A DNA stretch of 64,000 bases. Origin: JAERML01 sp035687895. Lineage in GTDB: Bacteria; Bacteroidota; Ignavibacteria; UBA10030; UBA6906. The first letter of the stretch is position 1; each line of letters begins with the position of its first letter. The position numbers and the translations under genes are program-made. The notes beneath the pieces were generated by a model. That model was given only the letters and a program-made list of their open reading frames with translations, had not been told where the DNA came from and made no database searches. The stretch is from assembly GCA_035687895.1 (NCBI GenBank), contig DASRUE010000196.1, positions 10,077 to 74,076 of the forward strand, given 5' to 3'. Positions 17,556 to 26,074 of this stretch are shown piece by piece.

Positions 17556-19823
17556 ATGGCTTTTCTGGACTCTGTTTTTGCCCCTGCCGGTCGTCTCTTG
17601 ATCATTGTCTCCTGTTGGTGTTGCTTTACAACTCAAATCGTTGCCCAGACCTCTGGCTCCATTCGTGGGAAGGTGACCGATAAGAAAACCGGCGACTCAC
17701 TTCCTTTCGCCAATGTCGTTGTGAAAGGGACAAACGCCGGAGCATCAACGAATATAGACGGCTCATTCGAGATCCGCGGTCTTGAACCCGGCACCTACAC
17801 GATTGTGGTTTCCCTGGTGGGCCATGAAACCCGGCAGATTACAGGACTGAAAGTAACCGCCGGTGATGCCACGACTCAGGACGTGTCGCTTGGTGATGCC
17901 AGTGTTCAAGTGGGTGACATCACCGTATATGGGGCGTCATTAAGAGGAGAAAAAGTAACGGATGCCCCGGCCGCCGTCTCCGCTCTTTCGCCCGAGGAGA
18001 TCAAACTGAACTCAGTTAGCGGCCAGGTGCCGAAGCTTCTCGAGAACCAGCCGGGGGTGGATATTGCGCAGAGCGGTGTGAACGACTTCAATGTAAACAC
18101 GCGGGGCTTTAACAGCTCGCTTAATCGCCGTCTTCTTGTATTGCTTGATGGCAGAGACCTTGCTGTGGCGTTTCTCGGTTCGCAGGAGTGGAACGGTCTT
18201 TCCGTTCCCGTCGAGGATCTTGGCAAACTCGAACTTATCCGTGGTCCGGGCTCCGCCCTTTATGGTGCCAATGCCTTCAACGGGGTCATTAACATTCTCA
18301 CGCCGCGCCCCAGAGATATCGCCGGCGGCAAAGTGACGATAGCGGGTGGAGAGAAAAACACCGCCAGGACTGACATTCGTTACGCAGGCTTCAGCGACGC
18401 ATGGTCGTACAAGGTCAACGTGGGAAGATTCCAGGGTGACACCTGGAGTGTCTCAAGGACAATGTGGACTGGTGGTCAGATCGGTGTTTTCGAGTACTCC
18501 GGTTTCAATCCAGTTCTGAATATGGAGGTCGTGGAGGTCAACCGTGGAAAGGTCGCATCGACGTATGGTTCCGGTCGTCTGGACTACGCCTTTGCTGATG
18601 GCGCAAACGGCACGATTGAAGGAGGACTCACGCAGGTGGAAAACGAAATCCTAGTGACCGGCATTGGGCGGGTGCAGGTGCCGAAGGCGGTGAAGTCTTG
18701 GGGGCGCGCAAGTTACAGCGATGAGCATGTGTTTGTGCAGGCATGGGTGGCGGGGAGAAATTCGTTGAAGCCGCAGGTGTCGCTGTCAACAGGCCTACCT
18801 CTCGAGGAGAAATCATTGTTAGGCCAGGCGGATGTGCAATACCGGTTTTCTGAACTCGAAGACAGACTCTATGTCATCCTGGGAGCCGCACACAAGTATC
18901 AGTTCGTTGACACGAAAGGAACGCTGACCTTGGCGGCGCATCACGACAATCTCAGTGGTCTTTACGGGCAGTTCGAATACAAGGTAACCGATCAAATAAA
19001 GGCAATTGCCGCCGGACGGTGGGATCGCAGCACTCTTCACGCCAGCCAGTTCTCACCAAAGGTAGCGATGGTGTGGTCGCCATTCGTAGGACAGTCATTC
19101 CGCGCAACGTACAACAAGGCATTCCAGGCTCCAAACTATTCAGAGCTGTTCCTGAATGTAAAACACCCGATTCGTAATCTCGTCTATTTCGGGAATGAGG
19201 ATCTGATTGTTGAGAAGATCACGGGGTATGAAGTGGGGTACAAGGGTGTATTTGAGAACGCTGTGTTCGTGACCTTGGATGGCTATTATAACCAGCTGAC
19301 GGACTTCATCACAGATTTGGCGCCGAGTGTCAACCCTAAATACCCAGGTCAAATCACATTGCCTGGAGAAACCATTACCCGAACAGTATGGTCCTATGGA
19401 AATGCTGGCAAGGTGAATGAATACGGGTTCGAGCTGGGAGTCAACTATTACGTCTCATCTGAGTGGCAGTTGAATGCCAACTATGCGTTCTTCGACTTCA
19501 AGGTGAAGGAGCAAAGCGCGAATGACGTTCTTCTTCCCAACGCCCCAAAGCACAAGGTGAACGGCGGAATCACGTACAGGAATGACACGTTCGAGTTCGG
19601 CCTGAGCGGAAAGTACGTTCCCCGGTTCGATTGGGCGGCGGGGATCTTCAAAGGACCGATTCTAGCGTATGCACTGTTTAACCTGAATGCGTCCTACAAG
19701 TTGGCCCAAAACCTCACCCTGGGTTTGAATATTACAGACCTGCTGGATCGTGAACACTATCAGATCTTCGGTGGCTCGTTGATCGGTAGAAGAGCGATCA
19801 TGAGCATGACAGCGACATTCTAA
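17556..19823 (+). CDS. TonB-dependent outer-membrane receptor with CarboxypepD_reg-like domain
   Basis: A protein of about 755 residues with a signal peptide, an N-terminal carboxypeptidase-regulatory-like beta-sandwich (about 35-115, starting SIRGKVTDKKTGDSLPFANV), a plug domain (about 125-240, with RGPGSALYGANAFNGVINI) and a beta-barrel to the C-terminal aromatic TATF. The layout is the Bacteroidota type of TonB receptor. The substrate is not evident, and no SusD partner or TonB is nearby. The ATG at 17556 follows GGAGAA; an upstream TTG at 17520 is in frame but less likely. Confidence 0.92.
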   Translation: MAFLDSVFAPAGRLLIIVSCWCCFTTQIVAQTSGSIRGKVTDKKTGDSLPFANVVVKGTNAGASTNIDGSFEIRGLEPGTYTIVVSLVGHETRQITGLKVTAGDATTQDVSLGDASVQVGDITVYGASLRGEKVTDAPAAVSALSPEEIKLNSVSGQVPKLLENQPGVDIAQSGVNDFNVNTRGFNSSLNRRLLVLLDGRDLAVAFLGSQEWNGLSVPVEDLGKLELIRGPGSALYGANAFNGVINILTPRPRDIAGGKVTIAGGEKNTARTDIRYAGFSDAWSYKVNVGRFQGDTWSVSRTMWTGGQIGVFEYSGFNPVLNMEVVEVNRGKVASTYGSGRLDYAFADGANGTIEGGLTQVENEILVTGIGRVQVPKAVKSWGRASYSDEHVFVQAWVAGRNSLKPQVSLSTGLPLEEKSLLGQADVQYRFSELEDRLYVILGAAHKYQFVDTKGTLTLAAHHDNLSGLYGQFEYKVTDQIKAIAAGRWDRSTLHASQFSPKVAMVWSPFVGQSFRATYNKAFQAPNYSELFLNVKHPIRNLVYFGNEDLIVEKITGYEVGYKGVFENAVFVTLDGYYNQLTDFITDLAPSVNPKYPGQITLPGETITRTVWSYGNAGKVNEYGFELGVNYYVSSEWQLNANYAFFDFKVKEQSANDVLLPNAPKHKVNGGITYRNDTFEFGLSGKYVPRFDWAAGIFKGPILAYALFNLNASYKLAQNLTLGLNITDLLDREHYQIFGGSLIGRRAIMSMTATF

Positions 19824-19845
19824 GGGGAGACAAACGAAAAACAAA

Positions 19846-19884
19846 GAAGGCAAGTCGGGTTCTCCGGCTTGCCTTCGTGTTTTT
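19846..19884. terminator. bidirectional terminator between convergent genes
   Basis: GAAGGCAAGTCGG and CCGGCTTGCCTTC form a 13-bp stem with one G-T pair. An A-rich run precedes it and TTTTT follows, so it can serve both the TonB receptor (plus) and the DUF59 gene (minus). Confidence 0.85.
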
Positions 19885-19895
19885 ACCGCCCGACC

Positions 19896-20219
19896 CTACG
19901 CGTTCATTCCGAGCTTTTTCTTTGCCTCGTCAGACATCCTTACGGGGGACCATGCAGGTTCCCACACAATTCTCACGTCTGCGTCCTTCACGCCGGGGAC
20001 CTTTAGTACCCGGTTTCGGACGTTTTGTGAGATCATCCCACTCATCCCACAGCCAGGGGAGGTCAATGTCATTTTCACACCCACCCAGTCGTCAATGATC
20101 TTCACATCATAGATAAGGCCCAAATCCACGAGATTCACTGGGATCTCAGGGTCGTAGCACTCCTTGAGCGCGTCCATGATCTCCGTTTCAGTGGGGATTG
20201 TCGTTTTCGGTTCTTCCAT
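19896..20219 (-). CDS. DUF59/MIP18-family Fe-S assembly protein (SufT/PaaD-like)
   Basis: A 107-residue protein of the MIP18/DUF59 family. It has the conserved DPEIPVNLVDLGLIYD near residues 25-40, MTLTSPGCGM with the reactive cysteine, and a C-terminal VWEPAWSPVRMSDEAKKKLG. The family works in Fe-S cluster maturation (SufT) or monooxygenase assembly (PaaD); with no paa genes nearby, a SufT-like role is favoured. The start at 20219 is supported by AAGGAG 6 bp upstream. It has its own promoter. Confidence 0.9.
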   Translation of the reverse strand: MEEPKTTIPTETEIMDALKECYDPEIPVNLVDLGLIYDVKIIDDWVGVKMTLTSPGCGMSGMISQNVRNRVLKVPGVKDADVRIVWEPAWSPVRMSDEAKKKLGMNA

Positions 20220-20247
20220 TGCTGCTCCTTCGATGTTCACCTGTTTA

Positions 20248-20276
20248 AAGATAGCCTTTCACTGGGGGAGTTGCAA
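20248..20276 (-). promoter_or_regulatory. predicted promoter of the DUF59 gene
   Basis: On the minus strand TTGCAA - 17 bp - TATCTT, ending 28 bp before the start codon. Confidence 0.6.
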
Positions 20277-20280
20277 CTCA

Positions 20281-20775
20281 TCATTGCTTGTGCCGGGGGA
20301 ACCAGAGTTCCCTTAAAATAAGATAGCCCATCACACAATAACAAACAAACAGAGACACGCCCGAGAGAAGTACAAGCCAACTAAACAGGGGCGAAACAAA
20401 GCGGATTAGCACGATCCCGCCAAATGTTGTCACTACTGCAATGAAGGGTTCAACGATGAGGAACTTCTTCACACCATCCGAGACAAGAGAGGAAAAATAG
20501 AAAATCCCCCCCAGGGCGAGGAACACCAGAGAAAGAGAAAGGATGTGGTTGTGAAGGAAGACATACATCTCATTGGCCGATTTGGCATACTTCATCTCCT
20601 GGATGGTTTGCACATTTGCGGAGCCGAGGAATTGCTCCTGTATCCCTTGCGATGACAGGGACGTCGTATGCTCGACGAAGAAGAGTCCGATAAGATAGCC
20701 AGCGCTCATCACCGCGATGAACAAAGTGAGAAAGAGCTTGAGCGTAGCATCGGCCTCTCGCAATCGGAATGTCAT
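20281..20775 (-). CDS. four-TM inner-membrane protein of the porin/FMN cassette
   Basis: A 164-residue protein with four predicted membrane helices (about 12-34, 74-96, 108-128 and 131-154); the family is not recognised. His36 at the end of TM1 and His75/His77 at the start of TM2 would face the same side and could bind haem or metal; this is inference. Its ATG overlaps the FMN-binding gene's stop (ATGA), so the two are coupled. Confidence 0.75.
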   Translation of the reverse strand: MTFRLREADATLKLFLTLFIAVMSAGYLIGLFFVEHTTSLSSQGIQEQFLGSANVQTIQEMKYAKSANEMYVFLHNHILSLSLVFLALGGIFYFSSLVSDGVKKFLIVEPFIAVVTTFGGIVLIRFVSPLFSWLVLLSGVSLFVCYCVMGYLILRELWFPRHKQ

Positions 20776-21380
20776 TGTGTCTCCAATGGTGTGTGAGGCA
20801 GGCGATCCCTAACCGCTGCCAACACGGAAAGGACCTTCTTGACGCCAAACGTCACCGACCGAGCCGAAATCGTTGCGCCGCTGATATTCTTGATTTCCTT
20901 GCCTGGGCGGAGTTCCTCGCCCGGTCTTCTTCCGAAGAACTGCTTCTGCCATGATTTATAGCGCACTTCTCCGCCGTACGCTTCCCGATAGGCGAGAATT
21001 TCAAGATCCTTCACCACGAGAGAGGAGTCAACAGCCACGATATACGTAATCAGTTGATCCTTCCCTTTGACATTGTCCACCACAGCATATCCCGCGGCAG
21101 CGTTTCCTTTGAACGATGCGAGAACAACGAGCGTATCCCCTCCCCACCGTTGATTGCAAAGAATAAAGACCGCCTCTTTGTCTTGAGACAAAAGGGGGAT
21201 GGTGACCAACACTGCCTTGGTTTCCTTTCCAAACATTCGCTGAACGGACGCCTGTGCCTGGTCCAATTCACGTTCGGTGACTCCCACATCTGGCCATGCA
21301 GCGATGGAGAGAAACATTGCGGCAACCGCAAGGGTCGCTGCTCGTGTGATGCCCTTAGAAAAAATAATAGCCGATGCCAA
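20772..21380 (-). CDS. periplasmic FMN-binding domain protein
   Basis: A 202-residue protein with an N-terminal hydrophobic export segment (about 12-28). The C-terminal FMN_bind domain carries SGATIS at 167-172, which resembles the motif where ApbE attaches FMN through a phosphoester to Thr/Ser in NqrC and RnfG. This suggests a periplasmic flavin electron carrier. The TTG at 21380 would overlap the porin gene by 26 bp and keeps the full signal peptide; a later ATG would cut it, so the exact start is uncertain. Confidence 0.85.
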   Translation of the reverse strand: MASAIIFSKGITRAATLAVAAMFLSIAAWPDVGVTERELDQAQASVQRMFGKETKAVLVTIPLLSQDKEAVFILCNQRWGGDTLVVLASFKGNAAAGYAVVDNVKGKDQLITYIVAVDSSLVVKDLEILAYREAYGGEVRYKSWQKQFFGRRPGEELRPGKEIKNISGATISARSVTFGVKKVLSVLAAVRDRLPHTPLETQ

Positions 21381-22473
21381 GATTCAATTGCCTGGTGTTT
21401 TTGAAGCTGCCGGAATTCAATTCGTTGTTCATGAATGTGTAATCAAACTTGAAAGCTGTGTTGAATGTGGGTTTGTATGTCAACCCGAATACGATATCAC
21501 TCCGGTTGTATTGCTTGAAGGGTTCAAAACCGGTCGTGGCAGCCTGGGTGTTGTACTTCTCGTATCGCCCGAAGAAGTTCAGTTCCTCTTCGGAGTCCGG
21601 GCAAAGCAAAGGAAGCACATTGTACGAGCCTTCGACGTAGTAGCCGTAAATCCGATCCGCGACAGCGGCATTAAACTGCGCGTTGATCTTGTCTGCATCT
21701 CCGATTGTACCAATTGCACCAACAGCACGAAGTGCGAACCCATCGACAGAATACCTCACGTCACCGGACCAGAGTGAAACCATGGCGTCTCCGATGCTAT
21801 CCAGATCAGCCGAGGAATTGCCGACAAAAAAAGAGCCGCCTAAGAAGAGTCCAAGGCATGGGGAATAGTCCAGTCGACCAGTGAAGGATGGATTTGCCGG
21901 GTTGCTTTCGAATGCCCTCTGCCGCCCGTTACGCAACCCATTGCTTCCGCTGAACCCATCCGCCCTGAACCCAGCAACCACATAGAGTTGATAGTTGAGC
22001 CCTTCAACTAGGTTGCCGTACAGACCCGCTCCCGATTCTCTCCACGTGGTAGGGATTATTACTCGATCGACGCTTGGTCGCTCCACGCCGTTGAACGTGG
22101 GTGGTTCGTGATAGGTGTTGATCAGGCCAACAGGGGGGAGGATGATACCTGCCCGGATACCGAAGGATCGGTTGATCTGATAGTCAAGAAATGCTTGTTC
22201 GATGGACAATTCCCCGCCGTCTGGATTTCCTGCTTCAATCAAGGTATGTTCGATCTCGAGCTCAGACCTGAACGCGAGTTTCTCGTTGAAATTGTGACCG
22301 AGATAGAGGACGAACCGGTGAAAATCCAGCATTCCGCGTCGATGTCCATCGGGTTCATTGTAGTGAAGTTCGCCGTAGCCACCGAGGCTTGTTTTGGGTT
22401 CACCCTGAGAGAAAGTTGATGCGGATATCAAGATCACGACTCCAACAAGAGCCAGAGCTGAGCGCAAGAACAT
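21355..22473 (-). CDS. outer-membrane porin, phosphate-selective-porin-like
   Basis: A protein of about 372 residues with a signal peptide (MFLRSALALVGVVILISAS) and a beta-barrel pattern ending in aromatic YYFF. The segment GYGELHYNEP with GMLDFHRFVLYLGHNF, and later AGIILPPVGLINTYHEPP, resembles the OprO/OprP-like porins of Bacteroidota. The ATG at 22473 gives a clean signal peptide; an ATG at 22518 would add 15 polar residues. It heads a three-gene unit with the FMN-binding and four-TM genes, separated from feoW by a structured region. Confidence 0.82.
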   Translation of the reverse strand: MFLRSALALVGVVILISASTFSQGEPKTSLGGYGELHYNEPDGHRRGMLDFHRFVLYLGHNFNEKLAFRSELEIEHTLIEAGNPDGGELSIEQAFLDYQINRSFGIRAGIILPPVGLINTYHEPPTFNGVERPSVDRVIIPTTWRESGAGLYGNLVEGLNYQLYVVAGFRADGFSGSNGLRNGRQRAFESNPANPSFTGRLDYSPCLGLFLGGSFFVGNSSADLDSIGDAMVSLWSGDVRYSVDGFALRAVGAIGTIGDADKINAQFNAAVADRIYGYYVEGSYNVLPLLCPDSEEELNFFGRYEKYNTQAATTGFEPFKQYNRSDIVFGLTYKPTFNTAFKFDYTFMNNELNSGSFKNTRQLNLGIGYYFF

Positions 22474-22524
22474 GACTACCCCATGATTGATGTGGATGTG
22501 ATTCTTACACTTCCACATCTTGCC

Positions 22525-22553
22525 TTAACAAACCGAGGCACCTTCGCTATACT
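22525..22553 (+). promoter_or_regulatory. predicted plus-strand promoter for a candidate small RNA
   Basis: TTAACA - 17 bp - TATACT on the plus strand, opposite the flanking genes. No plus-strand coding sequence follows. Two hairpins with T-runs lie downstream. Confidence 0.4.
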
Positions 22554-22559
22554 GACATA

Positions 22560-22673
22560 GAAAAGGGACGCGTTGCCACGCAACGTGGAAGCCTTTTTCG
22601 TTTTCGGAGCGTGCCCATCATTAGCCTTTTGCCGAGGTCCCGCTATGCGGGTGAGAGCACGCTCCGTTTTTTT
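22560..22673 (+). ncRNA. candidate structured small RNA between porin and feoW, antisense to both flanks
   Basis: From a predicted promoter the plus strand would give an RNA of about 114 nt. A first hairpin, AAAAGG...CCTTTT enclosing CGTTGC-CAC-GCAACG (22561-22597), is followed by T-runs. A closing stem CGGAGCGTGC (22605-22614) / GCACGCTCCG (22657-22666) encloses a small CCCGC-TAT-GCGGG hairpin and ends in seven Ts. The 3' part is antisense to the last codons of feoW. Alternatively these are only back-to-back terminators. No known RNA family was recognised. Confidence 0.35.
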
Positions 22674-22876
22674 AAGCCAGACTCTTCCTTACAAAATTCC
22701 GATTTCTTGTCTGCAATGGTGTCTTCTTTGATTCGCTCAATGACTGTAGAGGAACAGCCACAGTCATGACCGCAGGCGCGAAGGCGTGCCCGGCGTCGTT
22801 TTCGAACCTCGGATCGCAGGAGAATCACTCCGCTGATGAACACGATTCCTAATGATGCGATTTGTTGCCAGTCCAT
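22643..22876 (-). CDS. FeoB-associated Cys-rich membrane protein
   Basis: A 77-residue protein with one N-terminal membrane helix (about 6-22), a basic stretch, then CGHDCGC, as in the small FeoB-associated cysteine-rich proteins found after feoB. It starts one base after the feoB stop. The last ten codons run into the stem of the hairpin element at 22605-22666, so the natural C-terminus may have been extended. It probably assists Fe(II) handling by FeoB. Confidence 0.8.
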   Translation of the reverse strand: MDWQQIASLGIVFISGVILLRSEVRKRRRARLRACGHDCGCSSTVIERIKEDTIADKKSEFCKEESGLKKRSVLSPA

Positions 22877-24997
22877 TTATCCTCCCAATCCTATGTACAG
22901 GCCGATTCTGTAAACGACGAATGTCACCGAGTAGGCAAGGGTGGTCATATACCCGATCTGGAACAGAGGCCATTTCCAGCCATTGGTTTCTCGTCGCATG
23001 ACAGCGACCGTCGACATACACTGCATGGCAAGAACGTAATACACCATTAGACAGATCGCTGTGAGAACCGTGAAAGTCGGCGCACCAGTGGCCGGATCTC
23101 GATCCTGTTGCATCTGCTGGCGGAGCGAGACACTCCCCTCATTCTCGTCCGCATTCTGGATGTTGTAGATAGTTCCCATGGTACTGACAAACACCTCTCG
23201 TTGGAGGATCGATCCGACAAGTCCAATGCCGATTCTCCAGTCAAACCCGAGAGGTTTGATCAGGGGTTCGATAAGGTGTCCCGCTTGTCCGGCAAGACTG
23301 TGCTTCAGTTGTTCCGCAGCAGAGACATTATCAAGTCTCGGGTAGCTTGCGAGAAACCATAGGATGATAGAGACACCAAGAATGAATGTTCCGGCACGCT
23401 TCAGAAAAAGCCAGGATCGCTCCCACATCTGCAACAGCACCGACCTGAGTGACGGAAGTCGGTAAGGCGGAAGCTCCATAATGAAGATCGGTGGTGCACT
23501 CCGAAGCAAAGTCTTCTTGAACAACCAAGCCATGGCGAGCGCTGCAACGAGTCCGAGCAAGTACATGGAAACCATAGTAATGCCCGCGAGGGAGAAAATT
23601 CCCAGCACGTTTGTGTTCGGAATAAACGCCGCAATCAAAAGCGTGTACACAGGGAGTCGGGCGCTGCAACTGATCAGAGGGGAGACCAGCATGGTCACCA
23701 GCCGATCTTTGGGGTTTTCAATTGTCCGCGTGGCCATGATGCCGGGAATTGCACAAGCAAAGGAACTGAGCATGGGGATAAATGATTTCCCGTGCAACCC
23801 TACCTTGCTCATGAGCCTGTCCATAATGAAGGCAGCCCGCGACATGTATCCGGTGTCCTCCAGGAGTCCGAGGAACAAGAAGAGGAAGAGAATCTGTGGC
23901 AGAAACGTTACAACCGCTGCCACCCCCGCAATGGCTCCATTCACGGTCAGGTCTTGAAGGTCTCCCGGTGGTATCAGGGCGGTGACCTGTTGGCCAACCC
24001 AATCAAAACCATTCCCAATTAGCTCCATTGGGGCATTTGCCCATGTGAAGATGGTTTGGAAGACGACTGTCATCAGGCCAAGGAAGATGAAGAACCCCCA
24101 AATTCGGTGCGTCACAAAACGGTCAATTTTGTCACTGGTGCCCATCTTACTCCGAGCAGTCTGCTTTGTTGAAGCAGCGCAAATGAGCTTTATCCACTCA
24201 TAGCGTGATTCCACAAATACAGACTGGCGATCGAAGCCAAGGAAGTCGAGCTTCTGGTGATCCCGCTTCACATGCTCTCGAACCTCAGGGTCAAACCGAT
24301 CCATGTGGTCAAGCAAATCACTTTGCGAGGTCAGAAGAAGGATCGCGTCGTGGAATGCCTGCTGGTCGGCGAGTTGGTGCCTATTTCGAAGGATGCTGAC
24401 AAGTTCCTCGGTTTCCTTGTGAACAGCATCCGGCAGTTGCCATTGCCGCGGTTTACTTGTTGCGTTAGTCGTGCGCAGCATCGCGTCTTTCAGTTCCGAG
24501 ATTCCGATTCCTTTGTTTGCGATGATTGATACAACGCGAACGCCCAGTTCCCGCTCAAGTCGTTTCACGTCAATTTCAATGCCTAACTCCTCCGCGAGAT
24601 CAATCATGGTCAAAGCGACTATAACGGGAAGATGCCTGTCGATTATCTGGCTGACGAGGTAGAGATTGCGTTCGAGGTTGGTGGCATCGACGACGCAGAC
24701 AACGAGGTCGGGAGCGGGAGTATGAACAACGCGGCCGAGAAGGACATCAGTGGCAACTTTTTCGTCCGGAGAGTTGGCAGTCAAACTGTATGTGCCAGGG
24801 AGATCCAGGATGGAAGCACTGACACCATTTTCGAAGATGACTCTTCCCTCTTTCTTCTCCACAGTAACCCCGGGGTAGTTCCCTACCTTCTGTCGAAGAC
24901 CGGTGAGTTCATTAAAGAGGGTGGTTTTCCCGCAATTCGGGTTTCCGATCAAAGCAATGTTTTTGCTGTGAACTGCAGTCTGAACGGATCCCATCAA
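22877..24997 (-). CDS. feoB: ferrous iron transporter FeoB
   Basis: A 706-residue inner-membrane Fe(II) transporter. The N-terminal G domain has GNPNCGKT at 18-25, switch-region NYPGVTVEKKEG and DLPGTYSL. A GDI-like helical region follows, then the polytopic core with gate motifs around MSRAAFIMDRLM and FACAIPGIMATRTI. Length and motif order match the family. It overlaps feoA by 4 bp and is followed at once by the Cys-rich gene, so it is part of the fur-feo operon. Confidence 0.97.
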   Translation of the reverse strand: MMGSVQTAVHSKNIALIGNPNCGKTTLFNELTGLRQKVGNYPGVTVEKKEGRVIFENGVSASILDLPGTYSLTANSPDEKVATDVLLGRVVHTPAPDLVVCVVDATNLERNLYLVSQIIDRHLPVIVALTMIDLAEELGIEIDVKRLERELGVRVVSIIANKGIGISELKDAMLRTTNATSKPRQWQLPDAVHKETEELVSILRNRHQLADQQAFHDAILLLTSQSDLLDHMDRFDPEVREHVKRDHQKLDFLGFDRQSVFVESRYEWIKLICAASTKQTARSKMGTSDKIDRFVTHRIWGFFIFLGLMTVVFQTIFTWANAPMELIGNGFDWVGQQVTALIPPGDLQDLTVNGAIAGVAAVVTFLPQILFLFLFLGLLEDTGYMSRAAFIMDRLMSKVGLHGKSFIPMLSSFACAIPGIMATRTIENPKDRLVTMLVSPLISCSARLPVYTLLIAAFIPNTNVLGIFSLAGITMVSMYLLGLVAALAMAWLFKKTLLRSAPPIFIMELPPYRLPSLRSVLLQMWERSWLFLKRAGTFILGVSIILWFLASYPRLDNVSAAEQLKHSLAGQAGHLIEPLIKPLGFDWRIGIGLVGSILQREVFVSTMGTIYNIQNADENEGSVSLRQQMQQDRDPATGAPTFTVLTAICLMVYYVLAMQCMSTVAVMRRETNGWKWPLFQIGYMTTLAYSVTFVVYRIGLYIGLGG

Positions 24998-25245
24998 TGG
25001 GTCGCCTTCAAAATTATTACAGACTCTGCTTCTAGTCTTCTCATAGAGAGTCTATATCCTCTGACGCGCACTTCGATCGGATCTCCCATGGGGGCCACCC
25101 TTACCAATTCGACTAGAGTTCCCCTTATGAGACCCATCTCGAGCAGCCGTTGCTTTAAAGCAGAACCCACTGTGTTGATTCGGGAGACTGTTCCTCGTTC
25201 CCCCGGGATCATGGTGTCTAGTTGGACCTCAATGGTCGATTCCAT
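24994..25245 (-). CDS. feoA: FeoA domain protein (second copy, proximal to feoB)
   Basis: An 83-residue SH3-like FeoA protein: LDTMIPGERGTVSRI, LKQRLLEMGLIRGTLVELV, ending in an RLEAESVIIL strand. FeoA is thought to regulate FeoB. It overlaps the feoB start (ATGA) and lies 12 bp after the other FeoA gene. Confidence 0.93.
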   Translation of the reverse strand: MESTIEVQLDTMIPGERGTVSRINTVGSALKQRLLEMGLIRGTLVELVRVAPMGDPIEVRVRGYRLSMRRLEAESVIILKATH

Positions 25246-25257
25246 GGTTCTCTACTA

Positions 25258-25494
25258 CTAAAAAGTGAATACGGAGATAGTGCTTGCCAGCAGGTTGTTG
25301 ATCCCAAGCCGGGTGTTACAGACTTCGCAAATCACGTTGCCGTTACCCCTATTGAGACAGCGAATGACGGCATTTTCACAAAATCCAAGTTCACGAAGTC
25401 GTATACAGACGTCGGGGTGCGATTGGATTTCCCTAATGCGGACAGGGCGCCCAAGAGGTGCGTTAGCAAGCGTGAATGACGAACTTGGGTTCAT
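25258..25494 (-). CDS. FeoA domain protein (first copy, proximal to fur)
   Basis: A 78-residue FeoA-like protein with LRELGFCENAVIRCL, plus three extra cysteines (positions near 29, 41 and 54) that the other FeoA lacks. These could bind metal; this is inference. The ATG at 25494 is four bases after the fur stop, with a purine-rich AGAGAG upstream, and gives a normal FeoA length. Twin FeoA proteins before FeoB are known in several phyla. Confidence 0.85.
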   Translation of the reverse strand: MNPSSSFTLANAPLGRPVRIREIQSHPDVCIRLRELGFCENAVIRCLNRGNGNVICEVCNTRLGINNLLASTISVFTF

Positions 25495-25498
25495 ATCG

Positions 25499-25942
25499 CT
25501 ATGCTCTCTTCTTACATTTGGAACAGATTCCAAAAATCTGAAGTGTTGAACTTTGTGCCTTGAAACTCTTCTCGTCGCACACATCATCTTGAATCCGCTC
25601 GAGTTTTTCGTTTACGAATTCGATAATGTCTCCACAGTCCAGGCAAATAAGATGGTGGTGATGCGGACGCCCGAAGGCTTTCTCGTATCGAGATGTATTT
25701 TCGGCAAACCTGTACTTGGAGACGAGGCCGCATTCCTGAAGCACCTCCAGAGTATTGTATACAGTTGCCTTAGAGACTTTGATGCCATTCGTGATTAACC
25801 GGTAGTAGAGTCCCTCGACATCAAAGTGTCCCTGGCTTTCCAATACTGCGTCTAAGATCGCAAAACGCTCGGGAGTCGAGCGCTGCTTTCCGCTTGCCTT
25901 CAGATGGGTTGTGAGTATCTCGTGCGCTGCGTGAACGTCCAT
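25499..25942 (-). CDS. fur: Fur-family metalloregulator heading the feo operon
   Basis: A 147-residue Fur-family repressor. A winged helix (about 20-85, with KVSKATVYNTLEVLQECGLV) is followed by the metal-binding region PHHHHLICLDCG and a second CSKC near the C-terminus. The two CxxC pairs form the structural zinc site. Its position as first gene of the feo operon and the palindrome overlapping its promoter indicate iron-dependent autoregulation. Discrimination between Fur, PerR and Zur rests on context, here favouring Fur. Confidence 0.92.
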   Translation of the reverse strand: MDVHAAHEILTTHLKASGKQRSTPERFAILDAVLESQGHFDVEGLYYRLITNGIKVSKATVYNTLEVLQECGLVSKYRFAENTSRYEKAFGRPHHHHLICLDCGDIIEFVNEKLERIQDDVCDEKSFKAQSSTLQIFGICSKCKKRA

Positions 25943-25950
25943 GGCTCCTC

Positions 25951-25973
25951 TTATTTAGAATTAGTCTAAATAA
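25951..25973 (-). promoter_or_regulatory. Fur-like operator, perfect 9-bp inverted repeat
   Basis: TTATTTAGA and TCTAAATAA are exact reverse complements separated by 5 bp. It also reads as a 7-1-7 Fur/PerR-type box (TTAGAAT-T-AGTCTAA, one mismatch between arms). It touches the -10 element on its upstream side and the fur ribosome binding site (GAGGAG) on its downstream side. Confidence 0.75.
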
Positions 25974-26001
25974 AAATAAGCACAAATATCCAAGTTGTCA
26001 A
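25973..26001 (-). promoter_or_regulatory. promoter of the fur-feo operon
   Basis: On the minus strand TTGACA - 17 bp - TATTTT, with the operator starting at the end of the -10 box. Confidence 0.65.
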
Positions 26002-26074
26002 GAGAGAAGTTAGAAATAGATTTGACATGTATCGAAAACAGTGTGAAAAATCTCTGGAAATTTGCAGATTTTGC

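Noticed and set aside
21277..21777. 166-codon plus-strand open frame opposite the FMN-binding and porin genes
   Set aside because: Shadow of two supported minus-strand genes; no ribosome binding site.
22595..22630. hammerhead-ribozyme-like core (CTAATGA ... GAAA) on the minus strand
   Set aside because: The invariant G of CUGANGA is A here and the sequence between the boxes does not form a good stem II.
24632..25261. 209-codon plus-strand open frame opposite feoB and feoA
   Set aside because: Antisense shadow of conserved genes with no own signals.
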